Source: Streptomyces sp. MMG1533
GTDB lineage: Bacteria > Actinomycetota > Actinomycetes > Streptomycetales > Streptomycetaceae
DNA length: 64,000 bases
Assembly: GCF_001279775.1 (NCBI RefSeq)
Contig: NZ_LGDG01000235.1
Span: 1 to 64,000, forward strand
Direction of reading: 5' to 3'
In this document: piece after piece, positions 7,758-17,100 of the stretch
How the letters are laid out: each line of letters starts with the position of its first letter
How positions within the stretch are numbered: position 1 is the first letter of the stretch
Notes under the pieces: model-generated
Database searches by the model: none
The model's input: the letters and a program-made list of their open reading frames with translations, nothing else
Told to the model about the DNA's origin: nothing
Position numbers and translations under genes: made by a program

Positions 7758-8708
7758 ATGAGCAACGCACTGGCCATCGCCCATGTCACCCAGGCCCTCG
7801 CCCTGCTGATCGAGAACAACGTGGGGCCGGAGTTCGGTGAAGCCGTCAAGGTCGAGCCGCGCAAACCGCCGGCCGATCCGCAGGCCGAGCCGACCATCTC
7901 CGTGTTCCTGTACCAGGTCACGCCCAACACCTCGCAGCGGAACAACGACCTGCCGACGCGGGCGTCCGACGGCACCCTGGTCAAGCGGCCCGCCGCGGCT
8001 CTCGACCTGCATTACCTCATCAGCGCGTACGGCGAGGAGACGGAGCTGGTCGGGCAGCGGCTGATCGGCTCCGTGGTGCGCACCCTGCACGAGACACCGA
8101 TCCTGCCGAAGGACGTCGTCGAACAGGCCGGTGAGCGGCCCTACCTGGCCGGAAGCGACCTCGCCGAGGCGGCACAGCGCGTGCGGTTCACGCCGACGGT
8201 GATGGACATCGACGAGACGTCGAAGCTCTGGGGGATGCTCCACCAGACCCCGTACTCGCTGTCCGTGGTCTACCAGGCGGCCCTCGTCTTCATCGACGGC
8301 CGCGAGACGCCGGTGACGGCGAAGCCGGTGGAGCGGTCCGACGTACGGGTGCTGCCGTTCGGGGCGGAGGGGGCGCCGGTTCCCCCGGGGGCCGAGCGCA
8401 GAGGTGACGTGCCGTCAAGTAGTGGGCAGGCCGTGGAAGTTGTGAAGGCGAATCCCGAGGAATCCGGCCGGACGAGTGCCAAGCAGGCCGCGAAGACCCC
8501 TGCCAGGACCGCTGGCAAGGCTCCTGCCAAGGCTCCTGCGAAAGCCGCCGCCGAGACCGTTGCCAAGCCCGCCGCAACGACCGCTGCAACGCCCGCCGCC
8601 AAGGCCCCGGCGCGGGCCCGCAAGACCGCTCGGGCGGGCCGGTCGGCGCAGCAGGAACCCCCAAAGAGCGCGCGGCGCCCGGCCGACGACGAGAGCACGG
8701 AGAACTGA
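7758..8708 (+). CDS. DUF4255 (Pvc16-type) CIS cap/terminator protein with Lys/Ala/Pro-rich tail
   Basis: A 316-residue protein. Residues 1 to about 190 form the DUF4255 domain (N-terminus MSNALAIAHVTQALALLIENN, then ISVFLYQVTPNTSQRNNDLP), the family of the Afp16/Pvc16 tail terminator that caps the distal end of the tube and sheath. From about residue 235 the protein becomes a repetitive basic tail of KAPAK, KTPAR and AATPAAK units, like histone H1 or Streptomyces nucleoid proteins. Such a tail is not part of the cap fold and may bind nucleic acid or simply be a disordered linker. Confidence 0.88.
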   Translation: MSNALAIAHVTQALALLIENNVGPEFGEAVKVEPRKPPADPQAEPTISVFLYQVTPNTSQRNNDLPTRASDGTLVKRPAAALDLHYLISAYGEETELVGQRLIGSVVRTLHETPILPKDVVEQAGERPYLAGSDLAEAAQRVRFTPTVMDIDETSKLWGMLHQTPYSLSVVYQAALVFIDGRETPVTAKPVERSDVRVLPFGAEGAPVPPGAERRGDVPSSSGQAVEVVKANPEESGRTSAKQAAKTPARTAGKAPAKAPAKAAAETVAKPAATTAATPAAKAPARARKTARAGRSAQQEPPKSARRPADDESTEN

Positions 8709-8741
8709 GCCGACATGGAGACGACGGGGGCAGGTGAGGAC

Positions 8742-10805
8742 ATGGGGACGAACGAGCCGAACGGCGACGGCGCGCGCGGCGGGCGCGGCGGGCGCCCGAC
8801 GCTGACCGCGGAGATCCGGCGCGTCCTGTCCCGCGTCGACGCCCACGCGGCACGCGCCGGCGGGTCAGGGGGGTCCGGGCCGGTGGCGTCCGGGCCGGTG
8901 GCGTCCGGGGCAGGGCCGTCCGGGTCCGGGTCCGGTTCCGACCGCACCTCTGCCGCACCGACCGGTGAGTCTTCGGCGGCGCCCGACGACACCCCCGCAC
9001 TCACCGCTCCCGGCACCGCCCCCCTCGACGCCCTCGTCGCCTGCTTCGGCCTCACCCCCTTCGAGCGGGACCTCGTACTCCTCGCCGCCGCCCACGAGCT
9101 GGAGCCCACCACGGCCGCCCGGTGCGCCGCCGCCTGCGGCGACCCCGAGCGGGCGCATCCCACCTTCTCGCTCGCCCTGGCCGCGCTCGCCGAGCCGCAC
9201 TGGAGCGCGCTGACCCCGGTGGCGCCGCTGAGGCGCTGGCGGATCGTCGAGCCGGTCGACGAGTCACTGCTGACGGCGTCCAGGCTGCGGCTCGACGAGC
9301 GCATCCTGCACTTCCTGCTGGACTCGCCCTACCTGGACGCCCGGCTGCACGGCCAGCTGCGCCGCACCCCGGTGCCCCAGGCGCTGCCGCCGTCGTACGA
9401 CCTCGCCGCGAGCCGCCTCGCCGAGGGCTGGACGACCGGGAGCGACGCGCCGCTGGTCGAGGTGACCGGCGGGGACCTGCGCAGCCGGGCCGACATCGCC
9501 GCGGCGGCGGCCGCCCGTTCCGGCGTCGGGCTCTACTCGATGAGCGCCGAGGACATCCCGGCCGACCCCGCCGAGCGCGACCGGCTGGCCCGGCTGTGGC
9601 AGCGCGAGGCGATCCTGCTGCCCGCCGCGCTGCTCGTCGAGGTGGGCGAGCTGGACCGGGACCAGCGGGCGGCGACCGAGGCGTTCCTGGCCGGGGCCGC
9701 CGTACCGGTGGTGGTGTCGAGCGAGGACCCGCTGCGTTCGGAGCGGCCGCTCGGCGCCCGGGTGACCGTGCCGCGCCTGGACGACGAGGAACAACTCGCC
9801 CTCTGGGGCGGCGCGTTCGAGGAGGTCGCCGACCTCGGCGAGGGCGAACTCCGGTCGCTGGTCGCGCAGTTCCAGCTGCCGCCGCACGTCGTGCGCTCCG
9901 CGGCCGCCGCCGTACGCCGTCGGCTCCCGCTCGAGGACGAGCTCGACGCCGCCGAACTCGCCTGGCGGGCCGGGCTGGAGGAGGCCCGCATCGGCATGGA
10001 GGAGCTGGGCCGCCGCATCGCACCGCAGGCCGGCTGGGACGACCTCGTCCTGCACGAGCGGCAGACGAGCGTGCTGCGCGAGATCGTCGCGCACGTCCGG
10101 CAGCGGGCGACCGTCCACCAGGAGTGGGGGTTCGCGGCCACCCTGCGCCGCGGTCTCGGCGTCACCGCGATGTTCGCGGGCGGCTCCGGCACCGGCAAGA
10201 CGCTGGCCGCCGAGGTGATGGCGAAGGAGCTGGGCCTCGACCTGTTCGTGATCGACCTCTCGCAGGTCGTGAGCAAGTACATCGGCGAGACGGAGAAGAA
10301 CCTCCGCCGGGTCTTCGACGCCGCCGAACGCGGCGGTGCGCTGCTCCTGTTCGACGAGGCCGACGCCCTCTTCGGCAAGCGCAGCGAGGTCAAGGACAGC
10401 CACGACCGGTACGCCAACCTCGAAGTCAGCTACCTGCTGATGCGGATGGAGGCCTACCGGGGCCTCGCCATTCTCACCACCAACATGAAGAAGGCCCTCG
10501 ACACGGCCTTCCTGCGCCGTATCCGCTTCGTCGTCGACTTCCCCTTCCCGGCGGAACACGAACGCGCGGAGATCTGGCGCCGGGTGCTGCCGCCGCAGGC
10601 GCCGGTCAAGGACATCGACGCGGACCTCCTGGCCCGACTCACCGTCGCCGGCGGCTCGATCCGCAACATCGCGCTGTCCGGCGCGTTCCTGGCCGCCGAG
10701 GAGGGGGATCGCCTCCAGATGCGGCACATGCTCGCGGCGGCCCGCACGGAGTACCTGAAACTGGAGCGCTCCCTGACGCCGACGGAGGTCCGCGGATGGG
10801 TGTGA
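8742..10805 (+). CDS. CIS AAA+ ATPase
   Basis: A 687-residue protein with a Gly/Ser-rich N-terminus, a helical middle region and a C-terminal AAA+ module. Walker A is GGSGTGKT (about residues 480-487), Walker B is LLLFDEAD (about 534-541), and AFLRRIRF carries the likely arginine finger. This is the ATPase conserved in Afp/PVC and Streptomyces CIS loci (Pvc15-like), thought to help assembly or cargo loading. ATG 8742 has AGGTGAGG at ideal spacing. An upstream in-frame ATG at 8715 lacks a good site. It overlaps the next gene. Confidence 0.92.
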   Translation: MGTNEPNGDGARGGRGGRPTLTAEIRRVLSRVDAHAARAGGSGGSGPVASGPVASGAGPSGSGSGSDRTSAAPTGESSAAPDDTPALTAPGTAPLDALVACFGLTPFERDLVLLAAAHELEPTTAARCAAACGDPERAHPTFSLALAALAEPHWSALTPVAPLRRWRIVEPVDESLLTASRLRLDERILHFLLDSPYLDARLHGQLRRTPVPQALPPSYDLAASRLAEGWTTGSDAPLVEVTGGDLRSRADIAAAAAARSGVGLYSMSAEDIPADPAERDRLARLWQREAILLPAALLVEVGELDRDQRAATEAFLAGAAVPVVVSSEDPLRSERPLGARVTVPRLDDEEQLALWGGAFEEVADLGEGELRSLVAQFQLPPHVVRSAAAAVRRRLPLEDELDAAELAWRAGLEEARIGMEELGRRIAPQAGWDDLVLHERQTSVLREIVAHVRQRATVHQEWGFAATLRRGLGVTAMFAGGSGTGKTLAAEVMAKELGLDLFVIDLSQVVSKYIGETEKNLRRVFDAAERGGALLLFDEADALFGKRSEVKDSHDRYANLEVSYLLMRMEAYRGLAILTTNMKKALDTAFLRRIRFVVDFPFPAEHERAEIWRRVLPPQAPVKDIDADLLARLTVAGGSIRNIALSGAFLAAEEGDRLQMRHMLAAARTEYLKLERSLTPTEVRGWV

Positions 10806-11155
10806 ACAAGAACTCCGCGAACAAGAACTCCGCGAACGGGAACTCTCCGAACGGCAACTCCGCGCGCAGGAACTCCCGGACCGGGGACCCCCGTGAGATC
10901 AGGGTGGAGATCGGTGAACTCGCCCTCCACGGCTTCCGCGTGGATCCGGAGCGGGTGTCGGACGCTTTCGAGCAGGAGCTGACCCGGCTGATCCGCGTCC
11001 ACGGCGTGCCGGTGGCGGCCCACGGTGCCCTGACCGCCGACACACTGGCCGGCCTGCCTCCGCTGCCGGCCGGCCTGTCCGCCCGTCGCCTCGGCCAGGA
11101 ACTGGCGCGGGCCGTGCACGAGGGCCTCAGCGGCCACGGGGAGGTGACCCGGTGA
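10796..11155 (+). CDS. Small CIS-associated protein with N-terminal Asn/Ser pentapeptide repeats
   Basis: A 119-residue product. Start ATG 10796 follows GGAGG (10784-10788) and overlaps the ATPase end. Residues 4-28 are five near-repeats of NKNSA encoded by a 15-bp DNA repeat. Residues 35-119 hold a compact region IRVEIGELALHGF...QELTRLIRVHG. Small proteins with this IxIxELxLHGF pattern are common directly before DUF4157 cargo genes in CIS loci, but their job is not known; a cargo adaptor or chaperone is a guess. The end overlaps the DUF4157 gene by 4 bp, so the two are coupled. Confidence 0.75.
   Translation: MGVNKNSANKNSANGNSPNGNSARRNSRTGDPREIRVEIGELALHGFRVDPERVSDAFEQELTRLIRVHGVPVAAHGALTADTLAGLPPLPAGLSARRLGQELARAVHEGLSGHGEVTR
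10804..10878 (+). repeat. Five 15-bp coding tandem repeats
   Basis: Units starting at 10804 and 10819 are identical (GAACAAGAACTCCGC). Those at 10834, 10849 and 10864 are diverged copies. Each adds five residues (NKNSA, NKNSA, NGNSP, NGNSA, RRNSR) to the small CIS protein. Unit number can change without breaking the frame. Confidence 0.9.
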
Positions 11156-14100
11156 ACCCCCAGTCCCAGGACGCCCGTTCCGAGCAGACGGCCGAAGAGC
11201 GCCGACGCAAGCGCAAGGAACGCACCGCCAAGTCCCGTACGCCGGAGCCCAAGGACATCGTCAGCGGCGCCGGACAGCCTCTCGACCCGGGTGTACGACG
11301 GGACTTGGAGGATCGCCTCGGCCACGACCTGAGCCGAGTACGTCTGCACACGGGCCGCGATGCCGGACACCTGACGGACCTGCTCGGCGCGGACGCGGTC
11401 GCGGTCGGCCAGGACGTCTTCTTCGCCGAGGGCACCTTCAAGCCCGGCACCGACGAGGGCCGCCGCCTCCTCGCCCACGAACTCCTGCACACCGTCCAGA
11501 ACCCGCACGGTCTCGGCACGCTGCGCGTCGGCCGCGAACTGGGCGCGGTGAGCCTGCCGCAGCAGGCGATCGAGCGCGAGGCGGAGTCGGCGGCGCAGGA
11601 CCTCGTACGCGGTGAGGCCGAAGCCCGGCCCGCGACCGCGGACGTGGAGCAGGGGCAGGCGACGCCCGGCTGGCTGCGGTACGCGACCGTCGACGCCGAC
11701 CGTCGACGCATGGAGCAACTGGATCCCGCGACGGTTGTCGACCGTCTCACCAACGGTGTGCTGCGCTCTCTGCGCGGCGACCCCGAGGACCGGTCGGGGC
11801 GGGTGCGGCTGCAACTGGCGCGGATGGCGCCGCAGGTGCAGGACATCGTCCTGGAGCGGCTGGAACAGCGGCTGCCCACGCCCGTCCTCGACCACCTGCT
11901 GGAGGTCGTGCAGGAGACGGAGGAGGCCGGCCCGCTGCCGTGGGAGGCCGCGGCGGCGCCGCCGGCCGTGCCCGGCGCGGGGGAGGAGGTCGAGGAGGAG
12001 CGTCGGCGGGCCTCGGCCGAGGAGCAGCAGGAGGCGGGGGAGCGTACGGATGCCCCCCGGGACGGGGATGGCGGGCGGGAGGCCGACGGGCGGACCGGGC
12101 CCGGCGGCCGACGGGACGAAGAGACCGAGGGCGCCGAGGGCGCCGGGGATTCCAAGGACGCCGAGGACGCCGCGGGCCAGGAGAACGCCCCCGGCGAGAA
12201 GGGCGCTGCCCGGGAACGCGAGGCCTCGGCAGGGCAGCAGCAGGAACGGTCCCAGGAGCGGCAGGAGGACCGGAACGCCTCCGGCCAGGACGCGCAGAAG
12301 GACGCGGCGGACGAGCGCGAGGGCGCGGCGGACGCCGAGACGGAACAGAAGGAACAGGACCGGAGCGACGAGCGGAAGGCCCAGGAGGAGACGGAGGGCG
12401 CGCAGGACGAGGCCACGCCTGAACCGGAGAAGCAGGCCGGCGAGCAGGAGCCGCGGCAGTCCGAGGGCACGGGCGGCAGCGAGGTCGCCTCCCGCCAGGC
12501 CACCGCCCCCGGGGCCGTGGACCGGAGCGGGGCCGAGCCCGGTGAGCGGACCAGGACGGGTGGGGATGCCGCTCCCGCCCGTGCCGCGGGCGACCCGTCG
12601 AATGAGGAGGATGCCGGCGACGAGCCGTTGGGGCTGGAATCGGTGGCGGAGGACGACGCCGAGGCACCGGACGCGGAGCCCGACGAGCAGGACGGCACAG
12701 GCGCGGTGCCCGACATCGACCTGGTCGGCGCCACTCCGGCCGCGAAGAACCCGACGCTCGTCGAGCAGCGCAAGAAGGATCCCGCGCGTCCGATGAGCCC
12801 GAGGTCCGTAGACGGCTCGGCCATACCGAGCGGCCCGGAACAGGGCGAGAGGGCGTCCGACACCTCCCGGGGCGCCGACTCGAACGCCGCGGAGAACGAT
12901 TCCGAGGACCAGGACCCCTTCGCGGCGCTGTCCGCCGAGCAGGACTCCGGGGCCGGCGAAGAGAGCGGTGCCGGCTCGGAATTGCGGGCGGGCGGCGAGG
13001 CCACCACGGCGCCACTGGCTGAGTCCGCCGACCGTGACTGGGACCGGAAGCACACGGAGGCCCGCCGGGAGGACGCCGACGCCCGTCGCCGCGACGAGGA
13101 GGCCCCGACCGCCGACGGTGCGCCCGGCGGTACGGCGGCCCCCGGCCCGGGCCCCGGAGAAACGGCAGCGCCCGGACAGTTGGACAAGGCGGGCGAGGAC
13201 GCCCGTAAGCAGGAGACCGGGACTTCCTCTTCCGTGTCCGCCGCGTCGGCGACGGACGGCCGAAGGGGCGGAACCGAGGAGCAGGGCGGCGGGCGCGGCA
13301 CCGATACCGCCGGTTCGGCGCAGCAGAAGCAGAGCAAGCAGACCGGCGCGGGCCCGCAGGAGAGCACCGGGCGCGGCGGCGACGCCTCCGGGCAGGGCGA
13401 CTCGGCCCCCGAGCCCGCTCCCGAGACCGGAGCGCCGGATGTCACCGAGGGCCGTGGCCCCGCGACCTCGGCGGGACCGGAGAGTGGCCCGGACCGGGTC
13501 TCGACCCCGGGTCCGGCCGCCGCGCCCAAGCTCGCCCCCGGCAACGGCCCTTCCCCGCAGTCCGCCGGACCCGAGGCGGCGACCAACGCGCCCAAGGCCG
13601 CCGGTGCTCCCGCAGCCGGCGCCTCGACCGGCTCGCGCGCCCGGCCCACGGGCAGCAGGCGGCAGGCGGCACGCAAGGTGGCGAAGAGCGTCCGCCGCGG
13701 TGGCGGAGGCGGCGGCGGTACGGCGTCCGCACCCGCACCCGTACGGTCGGGCGGCCAAAGTGGCGGCCGTCCCGCCCCGGCCGCAGGCGCCAAGCCCAAG
13801 AAGGAGGCACCCGCCCCGGACGTCTCCAACGCCACGCCCGAGTCGGGTCTGGCGACGGCGGGATCGCTCAAGCCGCACCAGGCGTTGGAGACGCTGAGGG
13901 GCGTCGACGGCGCGGTGGGCCGTTCGGTCGAGAAGGAGCGCTCGACGCTGCGCAAGGCGCCGCCGACCACGCAGCGCCCGTCAGGTTCGCCGCGCACGGT
14001 CCCCGGCGGCCCGACGCCCGCGGCCCCCGGCACGTACACCAACGCGAAGGTGGCCCGCACCGAGGCGGCCGCCGGCAAGACCCCCGAGATCACCGGCGAC

Positions 14101-17100
14101 CAGAAGCCGGAAGGCGAGGTGCCGGGCGCGAACGTGCCGGAGCCGAGCTGGTGGGACATCGCCGTCACCATCGGCGCCCAGCTGTTCGGCAAGCTCCTCA
14201 AGGAGATCCTCCCGCTCGACGACCTGATCGACTCCATCCTCGGGCTGCCCACCCAGGACGAGGGACTACAGAAGGCCAAGGTGGGCGACGCCCCGCGCCT
14301 GCCCCTGGAGAACGACTCCGACCCACAGCGCACCGACGAGCAGAGCGGCAAGCTCGACGAGCGCAAGAGGGAACTCCACCAGGCCGGGCGTGACGACGCG
14401 GCCCGCCCCATGGGCGAGGACCAGCTCTACCCGGACGTCCCCAAGGAGACCCTGACCGGCAAGGTGACCGCCGGGAAGAAGGGCGCGAAGGCGAGCGGCC
14501 CCCGGTCGGTCTCCGGCGGCGTGCCCATCGAGTCCGCCTCCGCAGTCGCCGAACACGACCGCGGCCCGCAGATCCAGGCAGGCTTCGCCGAGGGCCGCCA
14601 GAAGATGGGCCAGGAGCGCCAGGCCAAGGACAAGAAGGCCACGGACGACCGCAAGCAGCATGACGAGGACCTCAAGCGCGAGGTCGACGCCAGCGGCAAG
14701 AAGCAGGCCGACGCCCGCGACAAGGGCCGCTCCGACATCTCCGACTCCCGCGACAAGTGGCGCAAGGAGCAGGACGACAAGGTCGGAGAGATCGACGACA
14801 AGAAGGGCAAGAAGTACGACACGGTCCGCAAGGACATCAAGAAGAAGGAAGAGGACACCGACAAGGACGTCGACAAGCGCACCGAGGACGACAACAAGAA
14901 GATCGAGACGGAGCAGACCAACGCCGAGCAGGAGGCGGAGAAGAAGCAGAACGAGGGCAAGGACGACGCCGACAACTGGCTCGAAGAGGCCATCGAGAAA
15001 CTGAAGGAGTTCTTCGAGACCCTCAAGAACGCCATCAAGAGCGTCTTCGAGAAGGCCCGTCAGATCGTCACGGACCTCATCGACAAGTTCAAGCAGCAGG
15101 TCTTCAAGCTCATCGACGACGCCCGCAACTGGGTCATCGACCAGATCAACACCTTCGCCGACGCCCTGATCGCCCTCGGCGACGAACTCCTCGCCGACTA
15201 CCCGGCGATGCGCGACAAGTGGCGCAACACCATCGACGGCGCGCGCGACTGGGCCGTGCAGAAGGTCAACGAGTTCGCCGACGCCCTCAAGGAGGTCGCC
15301 GGGAAGCTGCTCGACGGCCTGTGCGGAGCGCTGCTCGCCGGCCTCGACATGCTGGAGACCGGACTGCTGGCGGCCGTCGACGTCGCCGAGTCCGTCACTG
15401 TCGGCGCCCTGGAGTTCGGGGCCGCCGTCGTGGCCGGCCTCGGCGAGTGGGCGGCCATCTTCAACGACATCGTGTCCGACCCCGGCGACTGGATCAGCAA
15501 GGCCGGTGCCGCGGCCGAGACCGGGGCCAAGGAACACCTGTTCAACGAGATCAAGACCGCCGTCAAGGCCTGGTTCAACCAGAAGGTCCAGGAGATCATC
15601 GGCGTCCCGATGGAGGACTTCCAGGAGCTGATCTCCGGCGGCGTCACCGTGGAGCAGATGGCACAGATGGCCTGGGACGAGGCGCTGCCTCAACTCCCGG
15701 TCATCATCGGCGTGATGGTCGTCGAGAAGGTCGTCGCCAAGCTCATTCCCGGCGCCGGCTGGGTGATGGCGGTCATCGACGCCCTGCAGACGGCGTGGGG
15801 GGCACTCAGTGAAATCCTCGCCGCCTTCGGCCTGTTCATGGACTTCCTGAAGTCGGTCAAGAGCGGCAACGGCGCGCTCCCCTTCGCGAAGGCGGTGGCG
15901 GCCGGTGTCGTGGCCCTGCTGGAGCTCGTCTACACCTTCCTGATCGAGGGCGTCAGCAGGTTCATGGGCAAGGTCGCCGAACGGCTCGGCGACATGCTGA
16001 AGAACCTCCGCACCAAGAAGAACAGGCCCGGGCAGCCGGACACCCCCGACCAGCCGTCGACACCGAACAAACCGAAGGACGAAAAGCCGAAGGACGACAA
16101 GGGGAACGAGGAGAAGCCCAAGGACGACGACCCCGCGGCCACGGACAAGCGGGCCGACCGCCCGGCCCCACGCAAGCCGTCCCCGAACAAGACCTCACGC
16201 CCCCGGTCCACGCCCCGCCCCGGCAAGCGCTCCTCCCCGGAGAAGAAGCAGCGCCCCTCGCACACCACCCGTCCCAAGAAGCGCCGCGACGACGACGAAC
16301 GCCGCGAGGACGGCCGGGAGGTCAACGCGGCCAGGAAGCGGATGCGGGACGCGGAGCGCACGACGCACGACAAGGACCGGGACGGCCGCACGGACACCAC
16401 ACGTCGTGGCCCCGCCCGGGACACCCTGCGCCCCGACCGGCGCCGCCCGGACCGTAGGGACGACCGCGACCGTGACCACGATCCCAAGGACAGGCGTCCG
16501 GGCCGCCGACGTACGGACGACCGTCGGCGGGACGACGACCGCCGCTGGGACAACGACCGCAAGGACGACCGGCGTCACGACACCGACAAGGACCGCCGTC
16601 CCGGGGACCGTCCCCGCCGCCGTCCGCTCAAGCGCGCCCGCCAAACCGTCAAGTCGGCCGTCAACAGGGCCCGTCGTGCCGCCGGCAGGCTCTTCGGAAA
16701 GGCCCGCCGCGGGATCGGCAGCCGCCTGAACGACCGGCTGCGTCGTCTGCGGGACCAGTGGCGGCGCCGGCAGGAGCGGTCGCGAGACCGGGACCGGGAC
16801 CGGAGCCGGACACGAGACCGGGACAGGCAGCGGGAGCAGGAGGGCAGGAGGGACTACGACCTGCCCCACGTGAGATTCAGGACCACGGACGGCGACCCGC
16901 ACACGCTCCTCTTCAAGGGCAAGGGAAAGAGCGCCGACCTCGCGACGCGCAGCAGGTTGCAGGACATTCAGGGGTACTTCGACGGCTGGCGCAAGGAGAT
17001 CGCCGAACTGAAGGACTCGGCCCCGGCGCTCTGGGCCAGGCAGGACCAGGCTCTCAAGGCCTCGAAGGATCAGCACACCGTGGTCGAGAGCGGGCAGGAC

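Noticed and set aside
11476..11493. Active zinc protease assignment for HELLH in the cargo protein
   Set aside because: The motif is standard in DUF4157 domains, which serve as cargo markers or autoprocessing folds. Activity cannot be claimed from this motif alone.
10639..14411. Very long open frames on the strand opposite the AAA+ and cargo genes
   Set aside because: They are Arg/Gly/Ala/Ser-rich shadows of high-GC codon bias, have no family motif, and the plus-strand genes are recognisable and coupled.
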